Source: an uncultured Roseburia sp.
GTDB taxonomy: Bacteria; Bacillota; Clostridia; Lachnospirales; Lachnospiraceae
Direction: 5' to 3'
DNA length: 30,838 bases
Assembly: GCA_900539115.1 (NCBI GenBank)
Contig: UQAQ01000037.1
Span: 1-30,838, forward strand
This document shows, one piece after another, positions 1 to 8,434 of this stretch (positions within the stretch are counted from its first letter, which is position 1; each line of letters starts with the position of its first letter). The notes under the pieces were generated by a model. It saw nothing but the letters and a program-made list of their open reading frames with translations. It was not told the origin of the DNA and did no database searches. The position numbers and the translations under genes were made by a program.

Positions 1-18
1 GAAATGCAAGCATTTTTA

Positions 19-47
19 CGAAAATGTTGTTGAATCGTCGAAAATGT
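19..47. promoter_or_regulatory. Direct repeat, possible LytTR regulator site
   Basis: The 9-mer cgaaaatgt occurs at 19-27 and again at 39-47, 20 bp apart, so both copies lie on nearly the same face of the helix. LytTR-family regulators are known to bind pairs of about 9 bp direct repeats spaced by roughly two helical turns, and the next two regulator genes encode LytTR proteins. The assignment as their binding site is inference. Confidence 0.3.
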
Positions 48-125
48 AAACGAAATACTTAAAAAAAATGCGTGAAAAGCAGGTTTTTTGTTTCAAACGA
101 CATATCCGAAACAGAAAAAATATTT

Positions 126-131
126 TATAAT
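126..131 (+). promoter_or_regulatory. Candidate -10 box of the first LytTR gene
   Basis: A perfect TATAAT lies 27 bp upstream of the start codon at 158 and ahead of a strong AGGAAGGGG ribosome binding site at 140-148. No good -35 box stands 17 bp upstream (the bases there read tatccg). If this is the promoter, it probably needs an activator, which would fit the direct repeats farther upstream. Confidence 0.4.
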
Positions 132-157
132 AGTATATAGGAAGGGGATGAAAAAAG

Positions 158-877
158 ATGAAAGTATGGATTTTAGAACAGGATATTTCAAGAAGTGAGA
201 ATCTCGGAAGAATGGTAAAAAGATTTTTGGAAAATGCGGGAGCAGGCAGCCGGATTACGACGTATCAGCGGCCGTGTGAGGTGATTTCGGCCTTGAAGCA
301 GCACAAAGGTAAGCCGGCGGTCTTATTTATCAATCCGGATGCCTTTGATATGAAATATTCCGGGCTCAATCTTGCCCACAAAATTTTTGAAAAAAAGATG
401 GATATCAGTCTTGTGCTGGTGTCAGAATCCATCGGATATGCATATGATGGGTATGCTTTTTGTGCCGAGGGGTATGTGTGGTATGGAAAAAATTTACAGG
501 AGCAGCTCAATCATATTTTGAAGCGCCTGTATTACCGCTATTCGATGGAAGTGGAACGATTGGAATTTTTTGTGAAACGCCAATGCGTCCAGATGCCGTT
601 GTTAAAAATATCTCACATTGAATCGGATAATCACTATTCGGTGATTCATACGGACTATGGTCGGTCCTATCGAAGTTATGTAAGTCTTTCGACGTTGTAT
701 GAGCAGCTGGCGGACCGTGAGAATTTTATTATGGTAGGAAAAAGTTATGTGATAAATACGATTCATATTAAAATGTTTACCAAAGAGGAAGTAGCACTTC
801 ATGAAAACGTTAGTATACCGGTGCCGGTTCGTTTGCAGAAGATGATTTATGAGACACTGACAACGCAAATGTCGTGA
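158..877 (+). CDS. LytTR-domain regulator with degenerate receiver
   Basis: 239-residue DNA-binding regulator. Residues 1-125 have the size and pattern of a response-regulator receiver domain: the start MKVWILEQD, then a third beta strand VLFINPD. Asn59 sits where the phospho-accepting Asp is expected, and the switch-Lys region reads YVWYGKN rather than the usual KP motif. Residues about 130-239 match a LytTR DNA-binding domain, with conserved stretches such as IESDNHYSVIHT and FIMVGKSYVIN. The start has a strong ribosome binding site. The gene heads a same-strand cluster with a second, intact LytTR regulator, a surface protein and a sensor kinase. I infer a pseudo-receiver regulator that acts without ordinary phosphorylation, perhaps by pairing with the next regulator. 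The LytTR call is firm; the receiver being inactive is read from residues only. Confidence 0.8.
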   Translation: MKVWILEQDISRSENLGRMVKRFLENAGAGSRITTYQRPCEVISALKQHKGKPAVLFINPDAFDMKYSGLNLAHKIFEKKMDISLVLVSESIGYAYDGYAFCAEGYVWYGKNLQEQLNHILKRLYYRYSMEVERLEFFVKRQCVQMPLLKISHIESDNHYSVIHTDYGRSYRSYVSLSTLYEQLADRENFIMVGKSYVINTIHIKMFTKEEVALHENVSIPVPVRLQKMIYETLTTQMS

Positions 878-902
878 TACCAGCATAAATATCATCAATT
901 TA

Positions 903-932
903 TTGACTTTTGCCCATTCGATATTGTATAAT
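903..932 (+). promoter_or_regulatory. Sigma-A type promoter of the second LytTR gene
   Basis: TTGACT at 903-908 and TATAAT at 927-932 are separated by 18 bp. They lie between the stop of the first regulator (877) and the TTG start at 964, so the three genes from 964 onward can be transcribed separately from the first regulator. Confidence 0.65.
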
Positions 933-963
933 ATTACTATCTTTATGCTTGAGGTGGTCATGG

Positions 964-1686
964 TTGAAAATTGCGATAGTAGATGATATGCACCGCGACA
1001 GAATATGCTTGGCGTCTTACATAAAAAAGTATTTTTCCACCCGAAATGTTCCCTACGAGATTGTTGAGTTCTCATCGGGAGAGGAATTTTTGGACCATTT
1101 TGTCAAGGATGCGTATGATCTTGTATTTATGGATATTTACATGAAGCAGAAAAATGGGATGGAAGTAGCAAAGGAAGTATACCAAAAGGATCCTAAAGTC
1201 TCCATTGTGTTTCAGTCTACGTCGGATGAATTCGGAGTGGCAAGCTATGCAGTACATGCATTGTATTATTTGCTAAAGCCGTATTCCGAAGAAGAGTTTA
1301 TGCAGGCGATGGACAAATACCAGAAGCAAAAGGGGTTTGAGGAACCGGTGCTGGAGTTTGTCAGTGAACGTGTAGACATTCAGCTGGAATATCATAACAT
1401 TTACTTTTTGGATACGATAAAGAGAAAAACTGCGATACATACAAAGGATCACGTGTTTTTGACTTCCTCTACTTTTGCAGAGATATCGGAGATGTTGTTG
1501 AAAGACCGGCGCTTTTTGATGTGCCGCCGGGGCGTTTTGGTAAATATGGAAATGATTGAAAAAGTAGAATCGGAAGTGTTTCGTTTGAAGAATGGAGAAA
1601 GTGTTCCGCTTCATTTGCGTAACAAATCAAAGATTAAGCAGGAATATCTTTCGTTTATGACAGAAAGGATGCATTTGCAGGAATGA
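964..1686 (+). CDS. LytTR-family response regulator
   Basis: 240-residue two-component response regulator. The receiver domain (about 1-120) carries the acidic pair D7 D8, the phospho-acceptor D57 in LVFMDIYM, and a switch lysine in YLLKPYS near residue 107. The C-terminal LytTR domain (about 130-235) should bind DNA. I chose the TTG start at 964 because it gives the canonical receiver start KIAIVDDM, follows the ribosome binding site GAGGTGG (951-957) by 6 bp, and avoids a hydrophobic leader that would run through the promoter's -10 box. Its end overlaps the surface-protein gene by 4 bp (ATGA), suggesting translational coupling. Its partner is probably the GHKL kinase two genes on. Confidence 0.9.
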   Translation: MKIAIVDDMHRDRICLASYIKKYFSTRNVPYEIVEFSSGEEFLDHFVKDAYDLVFMDIYMKQKNGMEVAKEVYQKDPKVSIVFQSTSDEFGVASYAVHALYYLLKPYSEEEFMQAMDKYQKQKGFEEPVLEFVSERVDIQLEYHNIYFLDTIKRKTAIHTKDHVFLTSSTFAEISEMLLKDRRFLMCRRGVLVNMEMIEKVESEVFRLKNGESVPLHLRNKSKIKQEYLSFMTERMHLQE

Positions 1687-3416
1687 AAAAAGGTTTTATG
1701 AAAAAGGAAATGAAATTATGGCTTGTGGGAATGATAGCAGCACTTTGCCTTATCCCGGGAATTCCAAGCAAGGCAGAGAAAAAGGAAGAAATTCCCTATG
1801 AGGAGAGCCAAGTATTTAAAAATGGAAAGATAGTAGAGATTGAAAACCAAGGGGCAGTTTCCTATTTGAAAAATCATACAGAGACCTCCTTTGAGGTGAA
1901 TTGTGACAAAGAAGTGATAAAAGAATATTTGGAAGAATTATGCGATGATTTTTTTACCTGCCGGGTAGAGGAAAATGGAGTGATGTATACGGAAGTACCC
2001 CTTTCGGTAGAATTTGATCTGAGTGTTTTTGATGTCGAATCCACGGAAGAACAGGAAGTGCAGATACATTTTGCGGTACCGGAAGGATTGAGTTTTACAG
2101 AGGAGTGTGAATCTTCTTTTGGCATAAAATTTCAGCTGTGTTCAGCTTACGAAGAAAAGGTGGAAATTGATTATTTTCCGGAAGAAATGGTTTATAAAAG
2201 AAACTGGCTTATCCCGGTTCAGTCGAAAGAAGAAAGCGAGGATGCAGCAGCACAGCTGCAGCAGAAGATTGTAAATGCTTTTGGGGTAGCTTATGGATTG
2301 AACAGTGAAATTGATCTGTACGATGGTGTCGGGCTGGAAGTGGAAGATATTGATCTTTCAGCAATAGATTTTACCAAAGCCGGAGAGTATTCAGCCAAAG
2401 TTCAACTGCAGATCAATAACGAACAGCAGGAGTCTTTTTTTCTGGCAGAGGAAAATCAGATGGTTGAAATTCAGGTTTATGTAGCAGATGATCCCGGTGC
2501 TCTGTACAAAATAGGCGAAATGCTTCCCGGTTATACGGTATTTTCCTGGCTTGGAGAAAGGGATAATGAGATTAAGGTTTATTATGCCGAATCGCAGCGG
2601 GAATTGTCACAGAATGAGTTAGAACAGACAGAATTTCAGGAGTATTCGGCCAATAAATATTGGATTGATAATATGGAAGACTACCCATTTCTTTATCTGG
2701 AAAATGAAAATTTGCAGGAAGGCAAGTTTTATTATATGTATGTGACGGATGGAGAGAAAAAACTGCAGTATTTCCGATTGAAAAAAGAAAATGATATGGT
2801 TCAGTTCAAATCTTATGAAGGAAATCGTGATGGCGGTGATGTAGAGGAAGAAAAGCCGCGTCTGGATGTGAAAACACCGGAAAATGCAGAGCAGGTAAAG
2901 GCGGAAGGAAAGAAAACACAGGATACGGTAAAAGCTTCCCCGGCGACAGGGGAATATACAGTGACAGATCATGGTGTGACGGTATCCGTTCCTTCTAAAA
3001 GTCTCAAGGTCTCACCTGAAGATTCCAAAGTCAATCTTCGTGTGAGAAATACAAAAACTGGAAAAATTTCTATTCAGGCTACGAAAACAGATGGCACGGC
3101 AATTAAAAAAATACCGGGATCGAAAGTTCGGATTCCTTACCCGGATACGGGAAAGAAGGCAGTTTTGAAAGTGACAAACAAGCAGGGAGATACTGTGACG
3201 ACGGCAGAATATCATGAAGATCAGGGGGTTGCTGAATTTGAGATAAATGAACCGGGGACTTATGAGGTTCAGACGACCGGTCAGAGTAAATCCGTGTATT
3301 CCCAGGGAAAACAGATGTATCGTTGGAGTTTTTACACGGCTTTGGCAGCAGTTGCAGCGGTAATTACCGGAGGTACTATTGGCGGAATTCGACGGTACCG
3401 GAAGCGTAGAGAATAA
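1683..3416 (+). CDS. Secreted, C-terminally membrane-anchored protein of unknown function
   Basis: 577 residues that I do not recognise as a family. The N-terminus has a signal peptide (basic MKKGFMKKEMK, then a hydrophobic core to about residue 28 and a likely cut near SKA). The body is acidic and looks beta-rich. Residues about 380-430 form a charged linker rich in Glu and Lys. A beta-domain follows, with VTVSVPSKSLKV and FEINEPGTYEV. A single membrane helix lies near 545-567, followed by a basic tail RRYRKRRE, so most of the protein is outside the cell. There is no LPxTG motif. The gene starts inside the stop of the response-regulator gene and precedes the kinase by 21 bp, which suggests a sensory or envelope partner of that system. 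Confidence 0.7.
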   Translation: MKKGFMKKEMKLWLVGMIAALCLIPGIPSKAEKKEEIPYEESQVFKNGKIVEIENQGAVSYLKNHTETSFEVNCDKEVIKEYLEELCDDFFTCRVEENGVMYTEVPLSVEFDLSVFDVESTEEQEVQIHFAVPEGLSFTEECESSFGIKFQLCSAYEEKVEIDYFPEEMVYKRNWLIPVQSKEESEDAAAQLQQKIVNAFGVAYGLNSEIDLYDGVGLEVEDIDLSAIDFTKAGEYSAKVQLQINNEQQESFFLAEENQMVEIQVYVADDPGALYKIGEMLPGYTVFSWLGERDNEIKVYYAESQRELSQNELEQTEFQEYSANKYWIDNMEDYPFLYLENENLQEGKFYYMYVTDGEKKLQYFRLKKENDMVQFKSYEGNRDGGDVEEEKPRLDVKTPENAEQVKAEGKKTQDTVKASPATGEYTVTDHGVTVSVPSKSLKVSPEDSKVNLRVRNTKTGKISIQATKTDGTAIKKIPGSKVRIPYPDTGKKAVLKVTNKQGDTVTTAEYHEDQGVAEFEINEPGTYEVQTTGQSKSVYSQGKQMYRWSFYTALAAVAAVITGGTIGGIRRYRKRRE

Positions 3417-3437
3417 TTAGAAAGACTGGAGGACATT

Positions 3438-5342
3438 ATGCGGCAGGGAAAAGTATTACAGATAACATTTTGTGTTGTGATACTTTTTTCCTGCGCTTTT
3501 TTTACCTTTTTATACTGGAATGACAATAAATACAAAAATGATCCGAATGAGGGAATACGGTATCTTTACGATAACTGGGAGTTCTATTATGGGGTGCTTT
3601 TGACGCCGGAGGACCTGAAAAATGGGGATACGAAGGGGGCTTACATGGAATATGTGAAGATTGGAGAAGTGAATAATTATTCAAACCACAATCCCTATCG
3701 CGGGGCACATGGATGTGGAACGTACGTGATTCATCTGAATCTTGCAGCAGAAAAGACGCGGTATGCCATTGAGATTCCGGAAATATACTCGGCTTACCGG
3801 TTTTACGTCAATGACGAACTTGTCGGACAATGTGGGGAGCCCGGAGAGGATGACAAAAATTACCGGGAAGGGATTCAGACGAAAATCTATTCCTTTGAGG
3901 CAGCAGGTGAGTGTACACTGCTTCTGGAGACGAGAGATGAATCCCATTATTACAGCGGAATGACATATCCACTGGCATTGGGCGAAGAAAGTGTGGTACT
4001 TCACCACGTTTACCGTCGTATCATCTTTTATACGACAATTGCTGTGTTGTGTGCGCTCAATATTTTGTTTACATTGTATTATTGTGTGAAGTTTCGAAGT
4101 TCTATTAAGGAGCAGGAACAAAGAAAAAATGTTATGATTTTTACCGGAATCGCCTTTTGTGGCATTTTGTTTATGGGATATCCGCTGGTTCATTATCTCT
4201 GGCAGTGTCAGGTGCATCCGTGGTACACGCTTGAATTGATGTCTGGGTATGTGATAACATTTTTAATCGTGCTTTTGCATAACCGTCTGACACAAACCAG
4301 ACATATTATGGAAAAAGGAGTAGGTTATGGCATAGCAGTGCTGGCTGCAGTTATGTGCGTGATCGTGTTTTTATACGGAAATTTTTCTGCCCGGCTTACT
4401 CTGCGCCTGGAGGTAGTTTTTTCTTTTGTTGTATTCTGGTATAAGATTGTCATTGCATTTTATCTTGTAGGAAGATCTGTAATTTCAGTTTACCGTCAGC
4501 AGACAGAAGGGGTTCCGCTGCTGACAGGTTCGTTATTCTACGCCTGTAGTTATATGTGGGATCGTATCTATTCGAAGTTTGAACCGATTTATGGTGGATG
4601 GTTTGCCGAGTGGGCGACGATCATTATGATCTTTGCCAGCGGTTTTGTGTTGTGGAGACGGATTCTTCAAAATGTAAAGCAGGCGGAATTGCTGCAAAAG
4701 CAGTATGAGGCGATGGAAAAGCAGATGAAAATACAGGTCAGCCATATGGAAAAGGTAAATGAGACAGTGGAGTACAATCGTCGGATCCGCCACGATTTCC
4801 GACATCATCTGCATGCCATCGATACACTTGCCAAAGAGGGAAAAGTAGAAAAAGTTTCGGAATATGTAGCAAATCTCAGTGAATATCATAAAAAAGGACG
4901 CAGTCAAGGAACGTTGTTTTGCAAAAATACGGTTATCAATGCACTGCTGCAATATTACGAGGACAATGCAGACCAGAGTGAGATAAAAACAGTGATCCGT
5001 GTTTCTGCCGACGAAAATTTACCGGTTCCCGAAGTGGAATTTTGTATTATTATCGGAAATTTGCTGGAAAATGCCATTGATGCATCAAGGACACTTGCCC
5101 GGGAAAAACGAAAAATCGAATTTTATGGCAAGCAGGAAGGCGCGATGTACCTGATCTCGTCTGTGAATTATTACGAAGGCGAGATCAGAAAGCGGGGAAG
5201 GCGGTTTCAATCTTCGAAGCATACTGGTAATGGTGTGGGAATCTGGTCGGTGGAAAAGGTTGTGGAAAAATACAACGGTATGATGACTATAGATGTGGGC
5301 GAGCAAAAATTTGAAGTGAAGATTGCGATTCCGATTGAATAG
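3438..5342 (+). CDS. Multi-span membrane sensor histidine kinase, GHKL type
   Basis: 634 residues. TM1 is at about 8-27. An extracellular region (about 30-190) contains YRFYVNDELVG, typical of the beta-sandwich sensor domains attached to 7TM receptors (7TMR-DISM-like). A block of about six or seven hydrophobic helices (about 192-410) follows, then a coiled-coil stretch. The kinase core has a phospho-acceptor histidine in RIRHDFRHHLH (about H451), an N box NLLENAIDAS near 540 and a G box TGNGVGIWSVEKV near 595, a pattern typical of AgrC/LytS-like kinases. It probably phosphorylates the LytTR response regulator at 964. The ribosome binding site CTGGAGG precedes the ATG. The extracellular ligand is not evident. 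Confidence 0.88.
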   Translation: MRQGKVLQITFCVVILFSCAFFTFLYWNDNKYKNDPNEGIRYLYDNWEFYYGVLLTPEDLKNGDTKGAYMEYVKIGEVNNYSNHNPYRGAHGCGTYVIHLNLAAEKTRYAIEIPEIYSAYRFYVNDELVGQCGEPGEDDKNYREGIQTKIYSFEAAGECTLLLETRDESHYYSGMTYPLALGEESVVLHHVYRRIIFYTTIAVLCALNILFTLYYCVKFRSSIKEQEQRKNVMIFTGIAFCGILFMGYPLVHYLWQCQVHPWYTLELMSGYVITFLIVLLHNRLTQTRHIMEKGVGYGIAVLAAVMCVIVFLYGNFSARLTLRLEVVFSFVVFWYKIVIAFYLVGRSVISVYRQQTEGVPLLTGSLFYACSYMWDRIYSKFEPIYGGWFAEWATIIMIFASGFVLWRRILQNVKQAELLQKQYEAMEKQMKIQVSHMEKVNETVEYNRRIRHDFRHHLHAIDTLAKEGKVEKVSEYVANLSEYHKKGRSQGTLFCKNTVINALLQYYEDNADQSEIKTVIRVSADENLPVPEVEFCIIIGNLLENAIDASRTLAREKRKIEFYGKQEGAMYLISSVNYYEGEIRKRGRRFQSSKHTGNGVGIWSVEKVVEKYNGMMTIDVGEQKFEVKIAIPIE

Positions 5343-5379
5343 AAATGGATATAGTGACAGCGTAGTTACGTAATCAAGG

Positions 5380-6462
5380 TTAATACGGAGAATACGAACA
5401 ACTGTCACGTTTGATAAGACGACTGGGAAGCTCTATACGGACACATTCTTTGTGCTCTCCTTTTCTCTGGTCCAATAACAACATTAAGGCGAGGTGTGCC
5501 ATCTGCTTCTTGGGAATATTGATGGTCGTCAGCAGGGGGGACGTGCGTTCAGATTCCCGGATATTATCAATGGATATGACAGAAGGGTGATATCCTCGTT
5601 TTTTTGACATCTTTATAGATTTTAATACACCGATCGCAGTGCAGTCATTGGCGCAGAAAACCGCGGTGGGACGGTTATTTGAAGTTAAAATTTGGTTCAT
5701 TATCCGGACCCCTTCGGATTCGGTTTGCGTACTTGGATAGATAAAATTATAATCCAGTGGAATCCGGTGATTCAGTAACGCCTGATAATAACCGATGTAG
5801 CGGGATTCATAGGTACAGTCGCCAATATAGGCGATTTTTTTATGCCCAAGCGAGATTAAGTATTCGACGGCGGTTTTTGCAGCAGATTCTCCGCTGCAGA
5901 TTACTTCATCGTATTCATAGTTAGTCGGGTTGCGGTCTATGCCGGTGATATAAGAATAGCGTTTTTTGGCAAAGGAGATTAATTCCGGTGGACACTTTCC
6001 CAAAATAATAAGTCCTGTGTTTGATTTGCGGGAAATATAAGCAGGGGTATGGGTGTTTTTTTCGTTTTCAACTAATTGCGGCGTTTTGTACGGAATTATG
6101 TGTGAAGAAGAAGCGGCATTTGCGTGAAGAATATCCACTGTGCTGAGCATTTCTCCCAACAGACATCCATTTTTTTGAAGTTCATCCTGAATATAAACAT
6201 ACAATTCGCGGAAAAAAGGATCTTTATCAAGCGAGTCAAATCGTGTGAGAAAAATATCTACTGAAAAAGGAGCGGGACAGGTAGTGTTTCCTTTTCGGAG
6301 TTCCTGCGCAGCTGTGTTGGGAAGATAATGCAATTCTTTTGCAATACGCCATATGGATTCGGAAAGACCGGGAGTCTGGCAACGGTGGTCTGGGGTGGAC
6401 AACACTCTTGAGACGGTTGCGGGAGAGGTACCTGCAAGTTCAGCAATTTTTTTAATCGACAT
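5380..6462 (-). CDS. LacI-family transcriptional regulator
   Basis: 360 residues from the ATG at 6462, which follows AAAGG at about 6472-6476. A longer in-frame start at 6534 would add a poorly conserved leader running through the operator region. The N-terminus is a classic LacI helix-turn-helix and hinge start (IKKIAELAGTSPATVSRVLS), with YLPNTAAQELRKG at the hinge. The rest is a periplasmic-binding-protein-like effector domain, with AVEYLISLGHKKIAYIG and PTAVFCANDCTAIGVL. It is divergent from an ABC importer and two LacI-type palindromes lie between them, so it probably controls both itself and the importer. LacI regulators usually sense sugars or nucleosides, which is unusual beside a sulfonate-type importer. 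The effector is unknown. Confidence 0.92.
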   Translation of the reverse strand: MSIKKIAELAGTSPATVSRVLSTPDHRCQTPGLSESIWRIAKELHYLPNTAAQELRKGNTTCPAPFSVDIFLTRFDSLDKDPFFRELYVYIQDELQKNGCLLGEMLSTVDILHANAASSSHIIPYKTPQLVENEKNTHTPAYISRKSNTGLIILGKCPPELISFAKKRYSYITGIDRNPTNYEYDEVICSGESAAKTAVEYLISLGHKKIAYIGDCTYESRYIGYYQALLNHRIPLDYNFIYPSTQTESEGVRIMNQILTSNNRPTAVFCANDCTAIGVLKSIKMSKKRGYHPSVISIDNIRESERTSPLLTTINIPKKQMAHLALMLLLDQRKGEHKECVRIELPSRLIKRDSCSYSPY

Positions 6463-6510
6463 ATCATCAACCTTTCTAAATGTATGGAAAGAAAAACAGT
6501 ACTTTTTATA

Positions 6511-6524
6511 TGAAAACGTTTTCA
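6511..6524. promoter_or_regulatory. LacI-family operator, perfect palindrome
   Basis: TGAAAACGTTTTCA is a perfect 14-bp palindrome with the central CG typical of LacI/GalR operators. It lies 48 bp upstream of the regulator's start codon, in the divergent intergenic region, which fits autoregulation. Confidence 0.75.
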
Positions 6525-6597
6525 AACCATGCAAAATAAAACAAAAAAATATTTCCTAATATTTGTATATTACAATAAAACAAGGAAAAAATCAATA

Positions 6598-6609
6598 GAA
6601 AACGATTTC
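6598..6609. promoter_or_regulatory. Second LacI-family operator-like site
   Basis: GAAAACGATTTC matches the upstream palindrome at 11 of 12 positions, with T to A breaking the symmetry. It lies about 70 bp before the importer start codon and near where a -35 box would be for the AT-rich -10 candidates at 6617-6624, a position suited to repression of the importer operon. Confidence 0.6.
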
Positions 6610-6677
6610 AAAATTATATATTATCATTGTAAGAAAGATACCGTACAATGATAAAAAAACAAGGGGGATATTTAACC

Positions 6678-7676
6678 ATGAAACGAAAAATACGTTTTAT
6701 TTTAGGGGGGATTCTGGCTGTTGTTATTGTGGCAGCGACTGCTTGCGGAAAGGAAAATAAGAAGTCAGAGCAAATTAGTGTAGGGTATTTTAATAATGTC
6801 ACGCACGCACAGGCACTGTTGATGAAATCCGAGAAAAGTCTGGAAAAGAGTGTTGGTGACGGAGTGAACGTAAAATGGACTGCATTTAATGCCGGACCCG
6901 CCGAGGTGGAAGCGCTGTTTGCCGGTGATATCGATATTGGATATATTGGTCCGGTTCCGGCGCTGAGCGCAAATGTAAAATCTCAAGGGGATGTACAGAT
7001 ATTAGCCGGTGCAACAAAGGGTGGTGCTGTTTTGATTCAGCGAAAAGGGGCCGGTATACGGTCAGTCGAGAATCTGGCAGGAAAATCTGTTGCTATACCA
7101 CAAATCGGGAATACACAGCATTTGAGTTTGCTGAAATTGTTGAAGGATAACAATCTGAAACCGGTGACAGAAGGGGGAAATGTGACGGTTAATGCTGTTG
7201 CCAATGCGGATGTAGCCAATATTATGCAGCGAGGAGATATCGATGCGGCACTTGTGCCGGAACCATGGGGCGCAACTCTTTTAGAACAAGGTGCGGAGAT
7301 GGTGCTCGATTATCAGCAGATTTATTTGGAGGGGCAATACGATGTGGCTGTTGTTGTTGTGCGTAAAGAATTCATGGAAAGCAATCCGGAACTTGTTGCA
7401 AAGTTTTTAGAAGAACATAACCGGATAACCGGTCAGATTAATGAAGATCCGGAAAATGCGAAGACGAAAGTAAATGAGGAACTGAACAATGCTACAGGAA
7501 AATCTTTAAGTGAAAAAATAATGAAGGAAGCATTTGGACGAATTATTTTTCAGACAGATTACAATCCGGATGCGATAGAAGCTTTTGCGCAATTGAGTAA
7601 AGAGCATGGATTTATTCGTGAAATTCCGGAACAGGATTTTCTGTATGCCAAAATCGAGAAGGGGGAAGAAAAATAG
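6678..7676 (+). CDS. ABC transporter substrate-binding lipoprotein (SsuA/TauA/NMT1 type)
   Basis: 332 residues from the ATG at 6678, which follows AAGGGGGA at 6661-6668. The N-terminus is a lipoprotein signal with lipobox ATAC and Cys23 as the lipidated residue. The mature part has the two-lobed sulfonate/taurine/nitrate binder pattern: ISVGYFNN, VEALFAGDIDIGYIGPVPAL, LAGKSVAIPQIGNTQHLSLL and DAALVPEPWGATLL. It should capture a small anionic or organosulfur substrate outside the cell and deliver it to the permease and ATPase encoded next (3 bp gap). Family members bind alkanesulfonates, taurine, nitrate, bicarbonate or pyrimidine precursors, so the substrate cannot be fixed here. Sulfonate is the best guess. 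Confidence 0.88.
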   Translation: MKRKIRFILGGILAVVIVAATACGKENKKSEQISVGYFNNVTHAQALLMKSEKSLEKSVGDGVNVKWTAFNAGPAEVEALFAGDIDIGYIGPVPALSANVKSQGDVQILAGATKGGAVLIQRKGAGIRSVENLAGKSVAIPQIGNTQHLSLLKLLKDNNLKPVTEGGNVTVNAVANADVANIMQRGDIDAALVPEPWGATLLEQGAEMVLDYQQIYLEGQYDVAVVVVRKEFMESNPELVAKFLEEHNRITGQINEDPENAKTKVNEELNNATGKSLSEKIMKEAFGRIIFQTDYNPDAIEAFAQLSKEHGFIREIPEQDFLYAKIEKGEEK

Positions 7677-7678
7677 CA

Positions 7679-8434
7679 ATGTCTTTGGTATTTTCAAACA
7701 TTAGCAAAACCTATTCAAATAACAAAACAGCTACATTAAAGGATATAAATCTTGAAATAAGGAAGGGGGAATTTGTGTGTATTGTCGGAAAATCCGGATG
7801 TGGAAAGAGTACACTTTTAAATCTGGCAGCCGGATTGGAACAACCGTCTTCAGGAAGAATAAGTCTGGATGACAGAGAGGTTACCAAACCCGGGGCAGAC
7901 CGCACGGTCATGTTTCAGGAGCATGGACTGTTTCCATGGCTGACGGTACAGGAAAACGTAGAATTTGGTATGAAACTTGCTAAAATTCCGCTGGCGCAAC
8001 GGCGTGAAAAGGCAGAATATTATCTAAATATGGTTCACTTGCAGCAATACAAGGATTACTACATACACGAAATATCAGGGGGAATGCGGCAACGTACTGC
8101 GCTTGCGAGAGCTCTTGTGATGGATTCCGATATTCTTTTGATGGATGAGCCGTTTTCTGCTTTGGATAAGCAAACATCTAATTCTTTGCGTGAAGAATTA
8201 CAGCGTATCTGGATGGAAACGAAAAAAACCATTTTGTTTGTAACACACAGTGTTGAAGAGGCAGTTTATCTATCGGAAAGAGTGGTTGTGTTATCAGCAG
8301 ATCAGGGAAATATAACAGACATTATTCCGGTTGATCTTCCCCGTCCCCGCTATGTATATGACCCGCAGTTTGTTGAATTACGTCATGCATTATTGGATGC
8401 AGTGCAACGGTCTGCGGTGCAAGAAAGGATGTGA
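7679..8434 (+). CDS. ABC transporter ATP-binding protein (SsuB/TauB type)
   Basis: 251-residue ATPase. Walker A is GKSGCGKST (37-45), the Q-loop is near Q80, the signature ISGGMRQR starts at 132, Walker B is DILLMDEP (151-158) with catalytic E157, the D-loop is SALD, and the switch histidine is in FVTHSVEEA. The stretch VMFQEHGLFPWLTVQENV is typical of the nitrate/sulfonate/taurine ATPase branch. It would energise import through the permease, whose gene overlaps it by 4 bp (GTGA). Confidence 0.93.
   Translation: MSLVFSNISKTYSNNKTATLKDINLEIRKGEFVCIVGKSGCGKSTLLNLAAGLEQPSSGRISLDDREVTKPGADRTVMFQEHGLFPWLTVQENVEFGMKLAKIPLAQRREKAEYYLNMVHLQQYKDYYIHEISGGMRQRTALARALVMDSDILLMDEPFSALDKQTSNSLREELQRIWMETKKTILFVTHSVEEAVYLSERVVVLSADQGNITDIIPVDLPRPRYVYDPQFVELRHALLDAVQRSAVQERM

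Noticed and set aside
5354..5408. gtgacag / ctgtcac inverted pair at the end of the LacI gene as a terminator
   Set aside because: The arms are 7 bp with a 41-bp loop, partly inside the coding region, and no T-run follows.
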